A model generated the notes under the pieces. The model ran no database searches. It had not been told where the DNA came from and was given only the letters and a program-made list of their open reading frames with translations. The position numbers and the translations under genes are program-made. Shown one piece after another: positions 38,201-50,826 of a DNA stretch of 64,000 nucleotides. The DNA comes from Zerene cesonia (lineage: Eukaryota > Arthropoda > Insecta > Lepidoptera > Pieridae): NCBI RefSeq assembly GCF_012273895.1, contig NC_052106.1, positions 6,200,001-6,264,000 on the forward strand, given 5' to 3'. The first letter of the stretch is position 1. Each line of letters starts with the position of its first letter.

Positions 38201-39586
38201 GTGCATTGTATAGGAAATATTACTGTAGCTACGTAACGATTTTTAAAACCTTACTTTCACCGTATTTTCGTAGAATTCCCATACACTACTATTTCTTCGC
38301 TTGTCTAAATGTGTTTCAAGCTTTATGAACTCTTGCCATCCTTTAGCATTATTATTCTTTTGTAAAACCACTCGTAATGCCAGTAATGAACCTACGTTTT
38401 GAACCATTTTAATAGGACTCAAGCCACTATTGAGTTTCAGTTCTCGGAAAAAATCACATTCCTTTTGGACGTGCCATTCTGAAATGAAAGTTTTCGAATT
38501 ATATGAGTGTAAGCTCTATTTTTTTATCGAGGAGGCGGAAGTCCGTTGTCATTATTTTCCTTATCCTTTCTACCCCTTGAAAGCGGGCAACGCCTTCTCT
38601 ATACCTGCAAATGTTCATAGGTGGTGGTGATTGCTTTATCATTCGAAGAAATAATAAAATTCAGTGGCGTAGCTATCATAGGGCCAGGTGGTGCAGTGCA
38701 CCAGGGCCCCAGAGCTCAGGGGGCCCTCTAAACTCAGCATTGAAAGAGGGGAGGAAGGCGGAAAGGAGGAGGTCCCGATTCTTTCCCTATGCACCAGGGC
38801 CCTTGTCACTCGAGCTACGCCACTGCCCCTTGCATATTCGCTCAAAATAAAACGTATAATTTGTAACATTGTATTTATGTTAATAGTGACATATTATGAA
38901 AATATGTATTCCTCGATCACATATCTCACTTACTCGCTAATTCATCAGGACACCCATCTCCAGGGCAAATCGGCGCAACCGCACAGAACTTGCATACGTG
39001 AAATTTATTAATCAATGGCAGATAGCAATTAAAACAGACAAGGGACGTATCACTGCTCGGTCCTAACACAAAAGGCTGGTCAGATAGTATCCTCTCGCCT
39101 GCTCTCAAATCCCTGGCCGCAACTAAGTATCTGCGATAGAACAATGTTGTTTGCGTAATAATATCAAATTAATAAACGCCATAACTATATACGATTTTTT
39201 TACTAAAATAAAGCTGTGAATTTGCATCAATGCCATTCGTTTTATAAAATATTTTTTATATATTAATTTATTCAATTATTATAATAGGTATTTAATATAA
39301 GCTCAAGAAAGCCTAAGTCTTACGGTTTAGTCTTTCATATTACTCTTGTTATATACTAAAACAATAACTTTTCAGACGTAAGGTTTCTTTTACATCGGTT
39401 TGGTAGCTAAATTGATCCATAACCAAGAATCAAATCTGTTTTTCGAAAACAACAGGTAATCTTGCCCTGATAACAGTTCGAAGTAAACCATAGTAGCTAC
39501 CAAAATATTCAATTACATGATAAAAATCCGTGATAAACGAACCTGCCCAATACCTCCGATGTCTTAACTTCATATTTCATGTCCAT
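35243..39586 (-). CDS. MYND-SET domain protein, arthropod SmydA type
   Basis: Eight exons: 39586-39543, 39130-38934, 38478-38255, 38017-37730, 37502-37262, 36982-36752, 36181-36093 and 35458-35243, about 509 residues. It begins with a split SET domain (YLVAARDLRAGERILSDQPF), then a MYND zinc finger with pairs CFNC, CKFC and CPGDGC and the HVQKEC end. The SET core follows, with LLAHDCVGNT in place of the usual NHSC, and then GDTIFYNYTDPL. A post-SET cysteine cluster (CTCTRC ... CPAC) and a helical C-terminal tail finish it. SMYD proteins methylate histones or other proteins, or act as non-catalytic regulators. The Asn-to-Ala change in the NHSC motif, whose Asn normally contacts the cofactor, suggests weak or lost methyltransferase activity. 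A paralogue starts at 63416. Exon boundaries agree in phase throughout. Confidence 0.85.
35530..35846 (+). mobile_element. tRNA-derived SINE with (TGA)n tail
   Basis: A pol III box A-like TGGCTCAGTGG at about 35537 and box B GGTTCGAGACC at 35581 sit at normal spacing. The body includes 'caccactgcttaaaacggtg' and 'ggaggcctgtgtcccagcagtgggaacata'. It ends in (TGA)n, typical of Lepidopteran SINEs. It lies in the last intron of SmydA-1, on the opposite strand. Confidence 0.85.
35855..36015. repeat. Dispersed repeat, 'accgacacaaaaaaggag' family
   Basis: It resembles the repeat at 26318-26535: a conserved start 'caaccgacacaaaaaagga', then 'ttatgaaccgattttgatga'. It is intronic. Confidence 0.45.
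38662..38825. mobile_element. MITE with 13-bp perfect terminal inverted repeats
   Basis: The ends CAGTGGCGTAGCT and AGCTACGCCACTG are exact reverse complements, bounding a 164-bp GC-rich element. It has no coding capacity. No clear target-site duplication was seen. Such CAGTGGCG ends are known from hAT- or Chapaev-like elements, but the superfamily is not proven. It lies in intron 2 of SmydA-1. Confidence 0.8.
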
Positions 39587-40209
39587 TTTATCAGAGAAAT
39601 ATTGATTCGTTAAATTATTTCAAGCACACATGCGTCGACAACATATCCATGCTGCGATGTGGTGTATTTATAACCTCACTCGCGCCGGCTATTTTTACTT
39701 TAGTTGCGTTTTTGTAATAGCAAATTGAAATTGTAGTAGAAAGCTAATTATGAAGTTTGTATGCATTATTTAGACGCATTCCTTGCATAAGCGACTTAAG
39801 TCTTATAAACGGGAATATCATAACGGTATTTTTTATTATTCAAAATAACTAAAGAGTAAAACTTAAAAAATCTTATTCATATGCAAACTGATTTTTAGCA
39901 TTTGAATTAAATCTCTACTTTAATCCACTGGATGAAGTAGAGCTAAATTCACTTGCAAGAATTTCTGGTCCTTTCAATTGGTCTATCCAATATATAAATC
40001 AATATACTTTCAGATAGACCAATTTTGAATGAATGAATATTAAAGGATGGATAAAAGTTCGAAATAGAACACTTATTTTTGTCTCGGACAAAACTTGAAA
40101 ACGAAAACTCTGTCTCATCAAAACGAATCTACAGAGCAACTTATTGTATATACTATAATATATACTGTATAGGCATTAGTAAAACACGTGAATAAAAATT
40201 ATATTGCAT

Positions 40210-40215
40210 TTTATT
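40210..40215 (-). terminator. Possible LIN54 poly(A) signal
   Basis: Reverse complement of AATAAA about 380 bases beyond the stop. Other A/T-rich candidates exist nearby. Confidence 0.3.
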
Positions 40216-40592
40216 ATATTACTATATACACATTGCCTTTCGTTAAGCTTATGACTAGTAAAATAAACTCTAATATATACAATTTAATATGTAACTATAC
40301 AATTCCTAATTAGCCCTTACGAATAATTCATGATAAATTCCATTTGCAAAGAATTCCATCTAAAATTCTGGATTAATGTCAACAGTCTTTATAAAATAAT
40401 ATTGTCTTTACAAGAGTTATACATCAACAATATAAAATATCACAACGAGAGTGAAAATCAACAACTGCGTTTAGCCTTCGTCTAAACGATTCGAACAACA
40501 ACCGTTCAATTATATTCATTTAGCTAATATATTATCACTGCCTATTAAATTACAATCACCGCACCGGCCCGACGATATAATTAATGCTAATG

Positions 40593-41451
40593 TCACGCCA
40601 AACCCTGCAAAAAAAACATATAAAAATAAAAAAAACTTGTTTGGTTGTTATACTTAAATCTCGAAATTTAAAATACTTCACAATAGAAACAGAAGGAAAA
40701 AATATTTTAATTAGTTTTATCTCCATAATTGACCCCGAATCACAAATTAATAAATTTTCAATCACAGACCTAATACGACCTAAGAAACTCGAAAAATCCC
40801 TCACCTCCTCCTGTTGTGTGTATTGTGACGCGCTAATTATATCCTGCAGGCACCTAGCGAACTCCTCGATGACGTCACGCACGGGGTCCGGCTCGTCCGC
40901 GTCCTCCCCCCGACCCCCCGCAACCCCGTCACCCCCGCGGCCCCCCGGCACCCCCTCGCCTTCCGCCGCAGCGGCCACGAGGCACTGGCACACCGCTTCT
41001 ATCACTTCACTCGTCATGAAGCTGCATGGTTGCCTGTAGATTTTTCTTTATTAGCGCTGGTGTTATATAATAGTATTTCAAAATGTGGGAAATATATTAT
41101 ATTATATACATTTCCTTATCGATTACGAATATGGTGTATAAAGATTTTTTTAACAATATTAAAAATAGTAACAAAAATGATTAAAATAATAATAAAAACA
41201 TATTATAAAGTCAGAGTCAGGTGGCTCAGTGGTGAGGACCTCGACTTAATCGGCGGTTCGGAACCAGGTGAGCATGCAGTAGATAATTTGATTCTTCAAT
41301 TTAACCGCGCATGAGGATCACCGCTGCTCGAATTGGTGAAGCAAAATATCTTGAGGAAACCATCTGCCATCCTGCACTCGGCCAGTGTGGTGGTTTACGG
41401 CCTGAACCCTCATAGGAGGCCCGTGTCCCTGCAGTGGGAACATATATGGGC

Positions 41452-41522
<71 letters not shown>

Positions 41523-44500
41523 CACTAACTTGTCGGCGGCGAGGGCGCGCGCGGCGGGCGGCGGCGCGCGCTGGCGCTCCAGGCGGCCGTGCTCCAGGCA
41601 GTCCGTCACGTTGCGGCACCCCACGCACTTGCACATCGCCGTGCACGCTATGCGGGCCTGGTGCGACCACACGACACTTATGTTACGAATCAATCTCATT
41701 AACCAAACACATCATTTATATTAAAATGTGTAATAGGACAATTACAATCATGCTCTCTTATTACTGTATTAATAAATAAATTTAATTAAAAAACTAAATT
41801 CCATTTTGTAAAAAGAAATAGTAAAGTATAAGTTTGCCGCCCAACAAATTGTACTCTTTTTCTTTTTGTTTTTGATCTTGTTATTAATATATATTTTTTA
41901 AGTTTCCTGTACAATTTTTTTTTTGAAGAGTAATAAATAAATTGATAAAGAAATAATAATACATAATACTATGAATAAAGTACAAAAATAAATGTAGATC
42001 TTACACAATCTATGCCTCACCTCGTAGCATTCACAGTAATTCTTTAAACAGCCACTCCTCTTGCAGTTACAACCTTTATTGTGCCGCCTGACGATGTCAG
42101 GCCCGCCTGCTTTTGTTTTACCAATCTTTGGCCTAGGAAATATAATTCAAATTGAGAGATTACAAGTAGATGATTTTTATAAGCTATATTATATGATTTT
42201 TATAGTCTCATAATGCTATTCTCTTCATATCTATTTCAATATTTTTATATGTTATATAATATTATTTATCATAGAAAGGCAAACGCTTTGTCTGGTGATA
42301 AGTAGGTTGCGTCGCCTCTAGAAGTGCATAGTAGATTAACCGTCTGGCATATCAGATTTTTTTATAAGAATTCGACTTTTATTTTCATATATTTTAAATA
42401 AAAAATGTTTATGAGATCTACACACTTACATGATTAAAAAAAAATGTTGGAACACAACAGAAGCCAAATGAATAATCATAAGTATAGGATTTGTATATAC
42501 CTATTCGTAACATATTGTGTTAATCTTCTCATTCATTCTACTTAAATCCACAAAAACCGAGACCTACTATACAGATAAAGAAACCGATTACCGAACTCAC
42601 TTGAATGCGTGTGGATTTCTATCTAGACATCCCCGTATCGCCTTCTGCCTCAGTTCCTCATTCTCCAAGTTATTATGACAATTATTACAATTGCACTGGT
42701 TGCAGAACTCTCCGTTCGCGAAACAGTCGCAATATAACTTGAGGCACTGCGACTTGGTGCAGTTGCACGCTTTGCGCGGCCGCAGCCCTAGGTCCGTAGC
42801 CTCTAATTCTGGAATAGAATATTATATCATATTGCGCTATGAAAACGTATATGGTAAAGACCATTTTATTGAGCTGATAGATTATTAACATAAAATGATT
42901 TTATCACAAATTATAGTATCATTTTTTTGGCACGATTATATGGTTATAATTCTATTCTACTAAAGCGTTACCCCATACCTCACTGGGAAAATGTACTAAA
43001 TATAAAACTACTGGATTAACATTCCTTATTATAACACTTACCATGCTCAGAATACGATTGTTCATTGTTCATTGATTCAAATGTATTCATGGAGTCTTGT
43101 TCACGTTTTATCATTGATATGCTATTTTCAGACTCGGTCTGGAATATGATTAGAATCGTTAGTTTTATTTCTTTTTCATTAAGAAAAATTGCATGTATGT
43201 TTGGAACAAAATTAACATTATTGTAATCAATATGTGCGAGTCTAATGGGATCAAAATAAAATTGGAAAAAAAAATCAGAGCAGAACCGGGACGCGAGCTA
43301 GTAGTTTATAATCAAGTCCTTACAGATTTATTATAGTCGCTCTGCACCTCAACTATGTGCTCAAAGTTGGACGGTATCACAATGAGCGGGTGTTCTTCCG
43401 ATCGGACGCTGGAATCCATTTGATCCATACTATCTGCTGTGTTCTCTTCTTCCGAACTCTACAAATGAAATATTTACGATGCAAATATATTTCCTTCATT
43501 TTTCAATATGTATACATATGAAAAGAATAGGAAATTTAGAAAAAAAGCTTGCAAAAATCTTATTGGAAAAGTTCCGAGTTATGATGCTTACCACTACACA
43601 CGAAATGTTTGTAAACCTATAACACTGAATCAATTTTCGATATTATGGTGAAATTCAGTCTTGGTACGTACAATATACGATTTATTACAATAAAAAGAAA
43701 TGCGACAGTAATATAGCGTGCTTAGCTAGTATCAAATTTATACGCTAGGTATTATAAAATATTAAAATTTAATATTCCTTATCTTTAGATATACAAAAAT
43801 TTTATTTTTATTATAACTCTTTGAATATATTAAAATCGTTTATTTACCACTCGTTTTTTAAACTCCATAGTGACCTCATGGTTGACGCCAGCGTCGTCTC
43901 CCATACTGTTTTCGATCAACGCCCTCAGCGCCTCCTTCGAGTCGATCTCGGCTTCCTGCGCGTCGCTGTATATGTGCGGCTGGTTGTCCTCGCTCATCTC
44001 TATCAACGTTTTGTTTGGAGATATCGGCGCTAGGAGGCTCTGCGATGAACGCGATGGTTGCTAGAAATATATCACTAATTGAACAAAAATATATGCATTC
44101 ACTACGTAGTATAGAGCAAAGTCGCTTCCCGCGTCTGTTTGTATATATGCTTAAATCTTTAAAAATACGCCACGGATTATGTTTTTTTTTTTAATAAATA
44201 GAGTGATTGGGGAAAGTTTACATGTATAATAACATCTAATAAACTACTCCGAATTTAACGCGTGCGAAGCCACGGGCACAAGCTAGTAAATCATAAAGGA
44301 ATATTAAAAAAGAGGCATATAGAAAAAATGTGAGAAAACAATTATTAGCATATCAAAATATACTTACGGTCACCGGTATTGGAATTTTTCCCACGGGCGC
44401 TATTCTCACCAACTTTGGTTGAGATTTTATCACAACACCTAAAAAATAACATGAAATTCAAACATGGCTAGATAAAGAATTTTATAAATAAAATATCACT

Positions 44501-47500
44501 AGTTTATGTGGTACAATAGGCATTATTATGAATGACAATACAATAATAAATTGGTTCCAATCCATGTCACATTAAATATTTGATTTTGAATACAGAAAAC
44601 TATCTTTCCAAAAATGATTTGTAATTTTAAATATTTTCCATTGTATAAATAAAGTTTGTTTTTATATGACATCAATTTAATATTGCAGTTATTATATAAA
44701 CTATATTGATAGAGAAATACAATTTTATTTCTTTTTAAGAGCGCTAAAATTATAATTATTGGTTTTAATTAAATGTATTTAAGTATATTAATTTTTCATT
44801 CTGATGACTGTTTACCATTATTTAGTGTAAAAAAAAAAATCACATTTGTATAATTACATATTCCAACAATAAATAAGTAATTTTGCTTCACTCTTTTTTT
44901 ATAAAAATCGGTCGAGTGTGAGTCGTAATTGCGACACTAAGTTCATATAAGCTAGAGCTACAAAAAATTGTTTCACAATTTATAACCGAGCCAGCAGATA
45001 CACATCATCACTGAAAATTATCCAAATATCGTGATTCATGAGATACAGCCTGACGACCGACAGACGGACAGCGAAATAAAAAAATTGAATATTAACATAA
45101 TGCCGTCCACTAAGGAAACTAACCTTTATTATCGGCCAACATCATCAGATTTCCTTTCGACGGTACAGTGATGAGTTTCTGCGGCTGTTTCAGCACCGCT
45201 TTAGCCGGCGCCGAGGACGAGTTCGTTACAAGGCGAATGTATTGAATCTGAAAGAAAAAATAAATCAAATTTAGAATATCACATGTTTTTTTTCATCTGT
45301 ACCACCATGCTTTTCTACTTTATTTTTTTTATTTTGTTTTAGACTTTGGAGTAGTTAGTACCCACATTGAGGTGCTGGGGTACAACTAAATAGACCACAT
45401 CGCCGCTTTTCATCAGGTGGAATTGTGGTCAAACATCTACATATCTATACTAAGTTTGTTTGGTTGAACGCACTAATGTCAGTGTTAGATAGCCCATTTA
45501 TTGAGGAAATCTTTAGGAAATATAACATTAGGTACTATGTGGGTAAAACCGTACGGCACAGCCAATTGATTATATAGAAGAAAAAAAAATTGGAATAGAC
45601 GATTTTTACTTACACCCTTGCCAGGTACGTTTATTTGATGTATTTGTGTGCGTGATGGCTCTGCTGGATTGTCTTTTACTGCCTTAGAAAAAAGAATTCA
45701 TTCAAATTAATTTTCAATTAAATGATATAAAAGAACTATACTATTTAGTATTAAAATGACAAAGTACATAAATACAAGAACAATACAAAAAACAAACATA
45801 ATAATTCTATTTTGATATGAAAAGAAGGATAGATATGAACAATTGATGAGATTATATTACGAGATTTTTCAAGGCAATCCTAATGAGCTTTAAATTACCT
45901 GAGTAGTGGGTGCTGTAGTTTTCAAGATGACATTCTGTGAGGGATTTGCATTGACTACAACTTTATTGGCAGTTGACACCGGAGTTGCTCCTGAAATATT
46001 TTATATTATGTTTTTAGTCAGAAGCCTTGTACTAACTTTTGTTTGCCAAGACAATGTAAGATTTTACACCAAGCTGACTGCCTTAACAGGAGCATCGAGT
46101 TTTTTATTTCGGATAAAGAATAATAAACAAATTTATTTTTACAACAATGTTTGTCAATATTTGTCCCAGAAATTAGTTCATGAAATTACTTATTGGTGTT
46201 AAGCCAATTTAAAAGAACTTTTTATAATTCTAGTAATGGTAATCTCTGGGGTTACAATGTTGTTTAAACTCAGCGTTAATTTCAGTCTGGATTAAAGACA
46301 GATTAGTACTGCTTTAAGACGTCACGGTAATCTCGGTGGTATCAATGCTAAAACTCTCCGCTTTATAACAGGAAAAACTTGCGAAAATAAAATGAAATTA
46401 TAAACCTTTAGGTAGCAACATTGGCATAGGCTTGATAGCTATCATTTCTTGCTTTTTCGCATATTTCACTCCCTGCTTTGTTGGTGACGCCATTATTACC
46501 TGAAATTAAATAATAAATAAAATAAATTGGCGATAAAAATGACAAAATTGAAAGATATCTAAACTGCAAATAAAGCAAATATAACATGCTGGATGCATTT
46601 AGTATTTTTTTATGAAAGTTTAACATATGTATATTTTTTTTCAGGTTACTTGCAGAACCATGTCACCATAACCTTTATGAGACTTACTAAAATTACACTC
46701 ATTTTCCACTTAACGTAGCACAAATTTTTTTTTTCAAGATAAGTTACCAAATAATACCTTATTCCCAACAGCCAAAGGCATGGATTTGTGTGTCTGCACG
46801 GTGACATACCGCGCCTGTTGCATTTTACCACCGGCCGGTACTAACTTCGTTATCATGGCTGGACTATTTAGATCCACATTAGGTTGTCCTGAAAAGAGCC
46901 ATCGATATTTTCTTTTTGATTCATTGCGGACTATAAGTATAGCGGCGATATTCTAGTGATAAGCTATGAGTTACTTATTATTCATCTTAAGTATTTAACT
47001 ATTTGTGATTAACTTTTATTTTGTTTTAATTTTCAAGTATAAGAATTCATATTAAAACTGTTATCTGTACTGTATGGATACATATCATCCAAATACTGTA
47101 TAATGTAGGGAGCATGTACAATATCAATGTAAGATTTCCACCTTTTTAATAGCCTATTAGCATTTAAAATTTAAACATACCCTGCAGCGCTATAAGCTTC
47201 ATTGGTTTTCCTTGTGTCACATTTGCAAGTTTTGAAGGTAAAATTTGAGCCTGAAATAAAAATGTTGCTCTGTAAACACAGATTAACATAGAAAAACTAT
47301 ACTTGTACTCAATAACTCCATAGATTTTCATACAATTTATGGAACAATAATGTCTACTTTGCATAGAATATTAAAAGCTATTTATATATAAATTTACCTG
47401 GCTGCCATCAGATCTCACTAACTGTTGGAGCGAAGTCACATTGCTTTGAGATGCAGACACTAATTTTATTTTTTGAGCATTTGTAGGCACCATAACAATT

Positions 47501-50500
47501 TGCTTGCCAATATGTGCTGAAAAAAATATAATACACTAGAATTTCCTCCATGCATACTTTTATTATATCCAATTGCAATATTTTTTTATGGTTTATGAGT
47601 ACAAAAATAACATAAATTAATCATAACTGTTTAATATATACTTTGACTGGTGGGCCGCCCAGGCTTTGCCTGTTGTACATCTATAGCTTATAGCACTTAA
47701 GGATCACATATAATATATATAATAGTGGAGAATTTTTGAAATTGGTCCATCAGTTCCTGAGATAAATGCTTTCAAACAAACAAACTATAGTTATGTATCA
47801 TTAGTAAAGTTAACAACTTTTTCTTACCTAGAACAGCTTTTCCAGCATTACTTCCATGCACAGTGTTTGCTATAGACATCTTTTTTATCATATTTTTATT
47901 CGCTATCAAAGAGACTGGTTTTGGAGCTATAGCAAACTGCTTCCCTTGAGCAGTCTTGATAAAGTTTGGAGGTTTAGGTGCTATAGCCACTTGCCGTGGA
48001 ATAGAAGTGACAGTCTTCTTTGGAGATGTCTGTAAAGTGGATATATAAATATGTGAGTATTATTAAGAAATAGATTTTTTTGTTTAATTATTTGAGACTT
48101 TAAAATGCTAGTCAATGAACTAGTTAATGTAAATTTTCTTTTTTATTTTTTAAATAATAATAATAATAAGCCCGCAGGGCACCTTGTGGCGAGGTGACGG
48201 GGAGTAGCGCCCCCGCGGTCCTTAGTTCNNNNNNNNNNNNNNNNNNNNNNNNNNNNNNNNNNNNNNNNNNNNNNNNNNNNNNNNNNNNNNNNNNNNNNNN
48301 NNNNNNNNNNNNNNNNNNNNNNNNNNNNNNNNNNNNNNNNNNNNNNNNNNNNNNNNNNNNNNNNNNNNNNNNNNNNNNNNNNNNNNNNNNNNNNNNNNNN
48401 NNNNNNNNNNNNNNNNNNNNNNNNNNNNNNNNNNNNNNNNNNNNNNNNNNNNNNNNNNNNNNNNNNNNNNNNNNNNNNNNNNNNNNNNNNNNNNNNNNNN
48501 NNNNNNNNNNNNNNNNNNNNNNNNNNNNNNNNNNNNNNNNNNNNNNNNNNNNNNNNNNNNNNNNNNNNNNNNNNNNNNNNNNNNNNNNNNNNNNNNNNNN
48601 NNNNNNNNNNNNNNNNNNNNNNNNNNNNNNNNNNNNNNNNNNNNNNNNNNNNNNNNNNNNNNNNNNNNNNNNNNNNNNNNNNNNNNNNNNNNNNNNNNNN
48701 NNNNNNNNNNNNNNNNNNNNNNNNNNNNNNNNNNNNNNNNNNNNNNNNNNNNNNNNNNNNNNNNNNNNNNNNNNNNNNNNNNNNNNNNNNNNNNNNNNNN
48801 NNNNNNNNNNNNNNNNNNNNNNNNNNNNNNNNNNNNNNNNNNNNNNNNNNNNNNNNNNNNNNNNNNNNNNNNNNNNNNNNNNNNNNNNNNNNNNNNNNNN
48901 NNNNNNNNNNNNNNNNNNNNNNNNNNNNNNNNNNNNNNNNNNNNNNNNNNNNNNNNNNNNNNNNNNNNNNNNNNNNNNNNNNNNNNNNNNNNNNNNNNNN
49001 NNNNNNNNNNNNNNNNNNNNNNNNNNNNNNNNNNNNNNNNNNNNNNNNNNNNNNNNNNNNNNNNNNNNNNNNNNNNNNNNNNNNNNNNNNNNNNNNNNNN
49101 NNNNNNNNNNNNNNNNNNNNNNNNNNNNNNNNNNNNNNNNNNNNNNNNNNNNNNNNNNNNNNNNNNNNNNNNNNNNNNNNNNNNNNNNNNNNNNNNNNNN
49201 NNNNNNNNNNNNNNNNNNNNNNNNNNNNTTCCAAAAGACCGGGTGCTTTCCTTCTGGAGGTACCCGAGTATTATGGAGAGATACACATAATAATAATAAT
49301 AAAAATCATCTTTATTTAGTTCTCACAACATTAGTTCATAACAAAAACTTAAAAATACAGAATATAAATAAATTTAATAAATAAATTTATGCATTGTATT
49401 ATTCATTGAATAATGTTGAAATACAATAAAAAAATTATTTTTTAATAAAATTTATGTAAATTAGACATTTTAGTAGATGCCATTCATCATCATTTTCTTA
49501 TGTAAGTTATGTTAACATGGCATAAAAAAACATCTAGCCTGTACAATCCAATTGGAGAAAAAAAAATTATACATTAAGGTCAATATGAATATTTCTGATC
49601 AATGTGAAACACAAATCTTACCTGCACTCTTATAACCCTCTTCTGTGGTTGATCAGTTGCCGTTGTGACAATTTGTGGATTTAACTGAAGGTCCAGCATT
49701 GTGTCAGATTGGGTTACTACATTGTAGGTTTGCTAGAATCATACCAATTTACTTATTATTAGATTCCCAAAAAATGTTTATACAAGAACAATACAATATA
49801 AAAGTTATAAAAATTATTATAATTAAATAATAATTACCTCCGGCTGACTCAGTACAGGTAGATCACTTTGATCATTTTGCAAATCTTGCAAATTGAACTG
49901 ACCTCCAATTAAATCAGAAACTGGAAATGAATGTACATGTGGTTATACATATATTGCAATAAAAATACAAATATTTTATAACTTTGATCTCCAAATAATT
50001 CTTCTTAATTTTACAGTATACCTAATACTGTAAAATTTTTTATAATAACTTTATTGTATACTAGCATTTCCCCACGCTGTCACATGCTCCATTAATTCAT
50101 TGGAGTATGCTGTTATGTGCATATGTAATGTGTATATCTGCTTATAATCCAGTAGTGTCTAATATTAGCTTGTTTAATCTAATCAAAAATTAAAGAAAGT
50201 CTTTAGTTGCATGATATGTGTTGTCTTTTGTGTTCTGCATTATTGTCTGGATAGATTTACTTACCCGTTACTCAGATAAATACAAGTAAACTGGCAATAA
50301 AATAAATACATAGAAAAGGCCATAAAAAGCTACAAACAAGTACACAAACAATTATATTTTATAGAAGCATAAAAAGCTATACAAATCATTGATATAGAAT
50401 CTGAAATGAATAACTACTTATTATTTCTTCACTTCCTGTATCCATGAGTATTGGTTGCTCTTCTGTATGCTCAAATTCCATTTGAATATCCTCTTGAACT

Positions 50501-50826
50501 GCATTGTCAAGAATAATATCACTTTGGTGGCACACTGTTTCTTCTGGTTGATCAAAGTCTACCTATAAAAGTGGAAAATCAGCTTCTTACCAAATTCTTA
50601 TTTTCAAGACATTTACTTTACTCATACCTCAAATACCCGAACATGACAATATTGAGATATATATTCCCTATTTTCAGTAAGATTGATAACTTTAAATTGT
50701 TTCTTAAAACTATAATATTTAATGAAAACTTTCAAAAATTTTACATGTATGAAGAAAACATTTTTAAAAAAGACTTACTCTCATGGTGCTCTCCAAGTTG
50801 AGAGATTCTTCCAAATGGTGTTCCAT
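40593..50826 (-). CDS. LIN54: LIN54/Mip120 (DREAM/MuvB DNA-binding CXC protein)
   Basis: Read in 21 exons: 50826-50779, 50562-50418, 49920-49838, 49732-49622, 48029-47828, 47516-47398, 47250-47181, 46888-46758, 46499-46406, 45990-45899, 45682-45614, 45247-45124, 44438-44368, 44060-43848, 43458-43324, 43138-43042, 42808-42601, 42132-42021, 41657-41530, 41033-40805 and 40604-40593, about 830 residues. LIN54 binds cell-cycle gene promoters at CHR sites through a tandem CXC (CRC) domain: first CXC near residues 614-660 with CNCTKSQCLKLYCDCF (Tyr627), linker RNPHAF, second CXC with CNCKRSGCLKNYCECYEA and CTAMCKCVGCRN. The long N-terminal part is Gln/Lys/Val-rich and low in structure. The C-terminal helices follow. 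A gap with LINE sequence lies in the intron between the fourth and fifth listed exons. The last coding exon is only 12 nt (three residues plus stop). Confidence 0.9.
41218..41522 (+). mobile_element. tRNA-derived SINE with expanded (ATG)n tail
   Basis: It is the same SINE as at 35530-35846: 'gtggctcagtggtgagga' (box A-like), then 'cggaaccaggtgagcatgcag', 'caccgctgctc' and 'cctgaaccctcataggaggcc'. The tail is a pure (ATG/TGA) microsatellite of about 70 bp (41450-41522) that ends a few bases from a LIN54 splice donor. Confidence 0.9.
43265..43310 (+). mobile_element. CTAG-end fragment of the Helitron-like family
   Basis: 'aaccgggacgcgagctagtag' looks like the end of the family at 6992. Only the terminal part is present, in an intron of LIN54. 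Confidence 0.35.
44105..44288 (+). mobile_element. Dispersed repeat, copy of the 9124-9302 subfamily
   Basis: It runs from 'ctacgtagtatagagcaaagtcgcttcc' to 'cgtgcgaagccacgggcacaagctagta', the reverse orientation of 9124-9302. The CTAG is followed by T. It is intronic in LIN54. Confidence 0.55.
44905..45085 (-). repeat. Dispersed repeat, reverse relative of 14750-14870
   Basis: 'aaaatcggtcgagtgtgagtcg', then 'gattcatgagatacagcctg' and 'gaccgacagacggacag' match the reverse sense of that family. It is intronic in LIN54. Confidence 0.4.
47645..47770 (-). mobile_element. Partial dispersed element in LIN54 intron
   Basis: 'gactggtgggccgcccaggctttgcctgttgtacat' and 'tggtccatcagttcctgagata' match the start of the copy at 10297. 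Confidence 0.5.
48150..49300 (-). mobile_element. Non-LTR retrotransposon ends around an assembly gap
   Basis: On the minus strand the left flank ends '...aaggtgccctgcggg' followed by (TTA)n at about 48154-48172. The right flank also carries a (TTA)n-type run (about 49289-49302) beside GC-rich sequence. Simple (TTA)n 3' tails are common for LINE-type elements of insects. The body is the 1000-N gap, so no domains are visible and one or two insertions may be present. Confidence 0.45.
48229..49228. other. Assembly gap of exactly 1000 N in LIN54 intron
   Basis: A fixed-size placeholder within presumed retrotransposon sequence. The flanking LIN54 exons (49622 and 48029) are both phase 0, so a missing in-phase exon inside the gap cannot be excluded. 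Confidence 0.95.

Noticed and set aside
41333..41779. Plus-strand frame with a poly-Asp run
   Set aside because: It is a translation of the SINE (ATG)n tail and the reverse of a LIN54 exon.
48143..49384. Long open frames across the N run at 48229-49228
   Set aside because: Gap artefacts inside presumed retrotransposon sequence.
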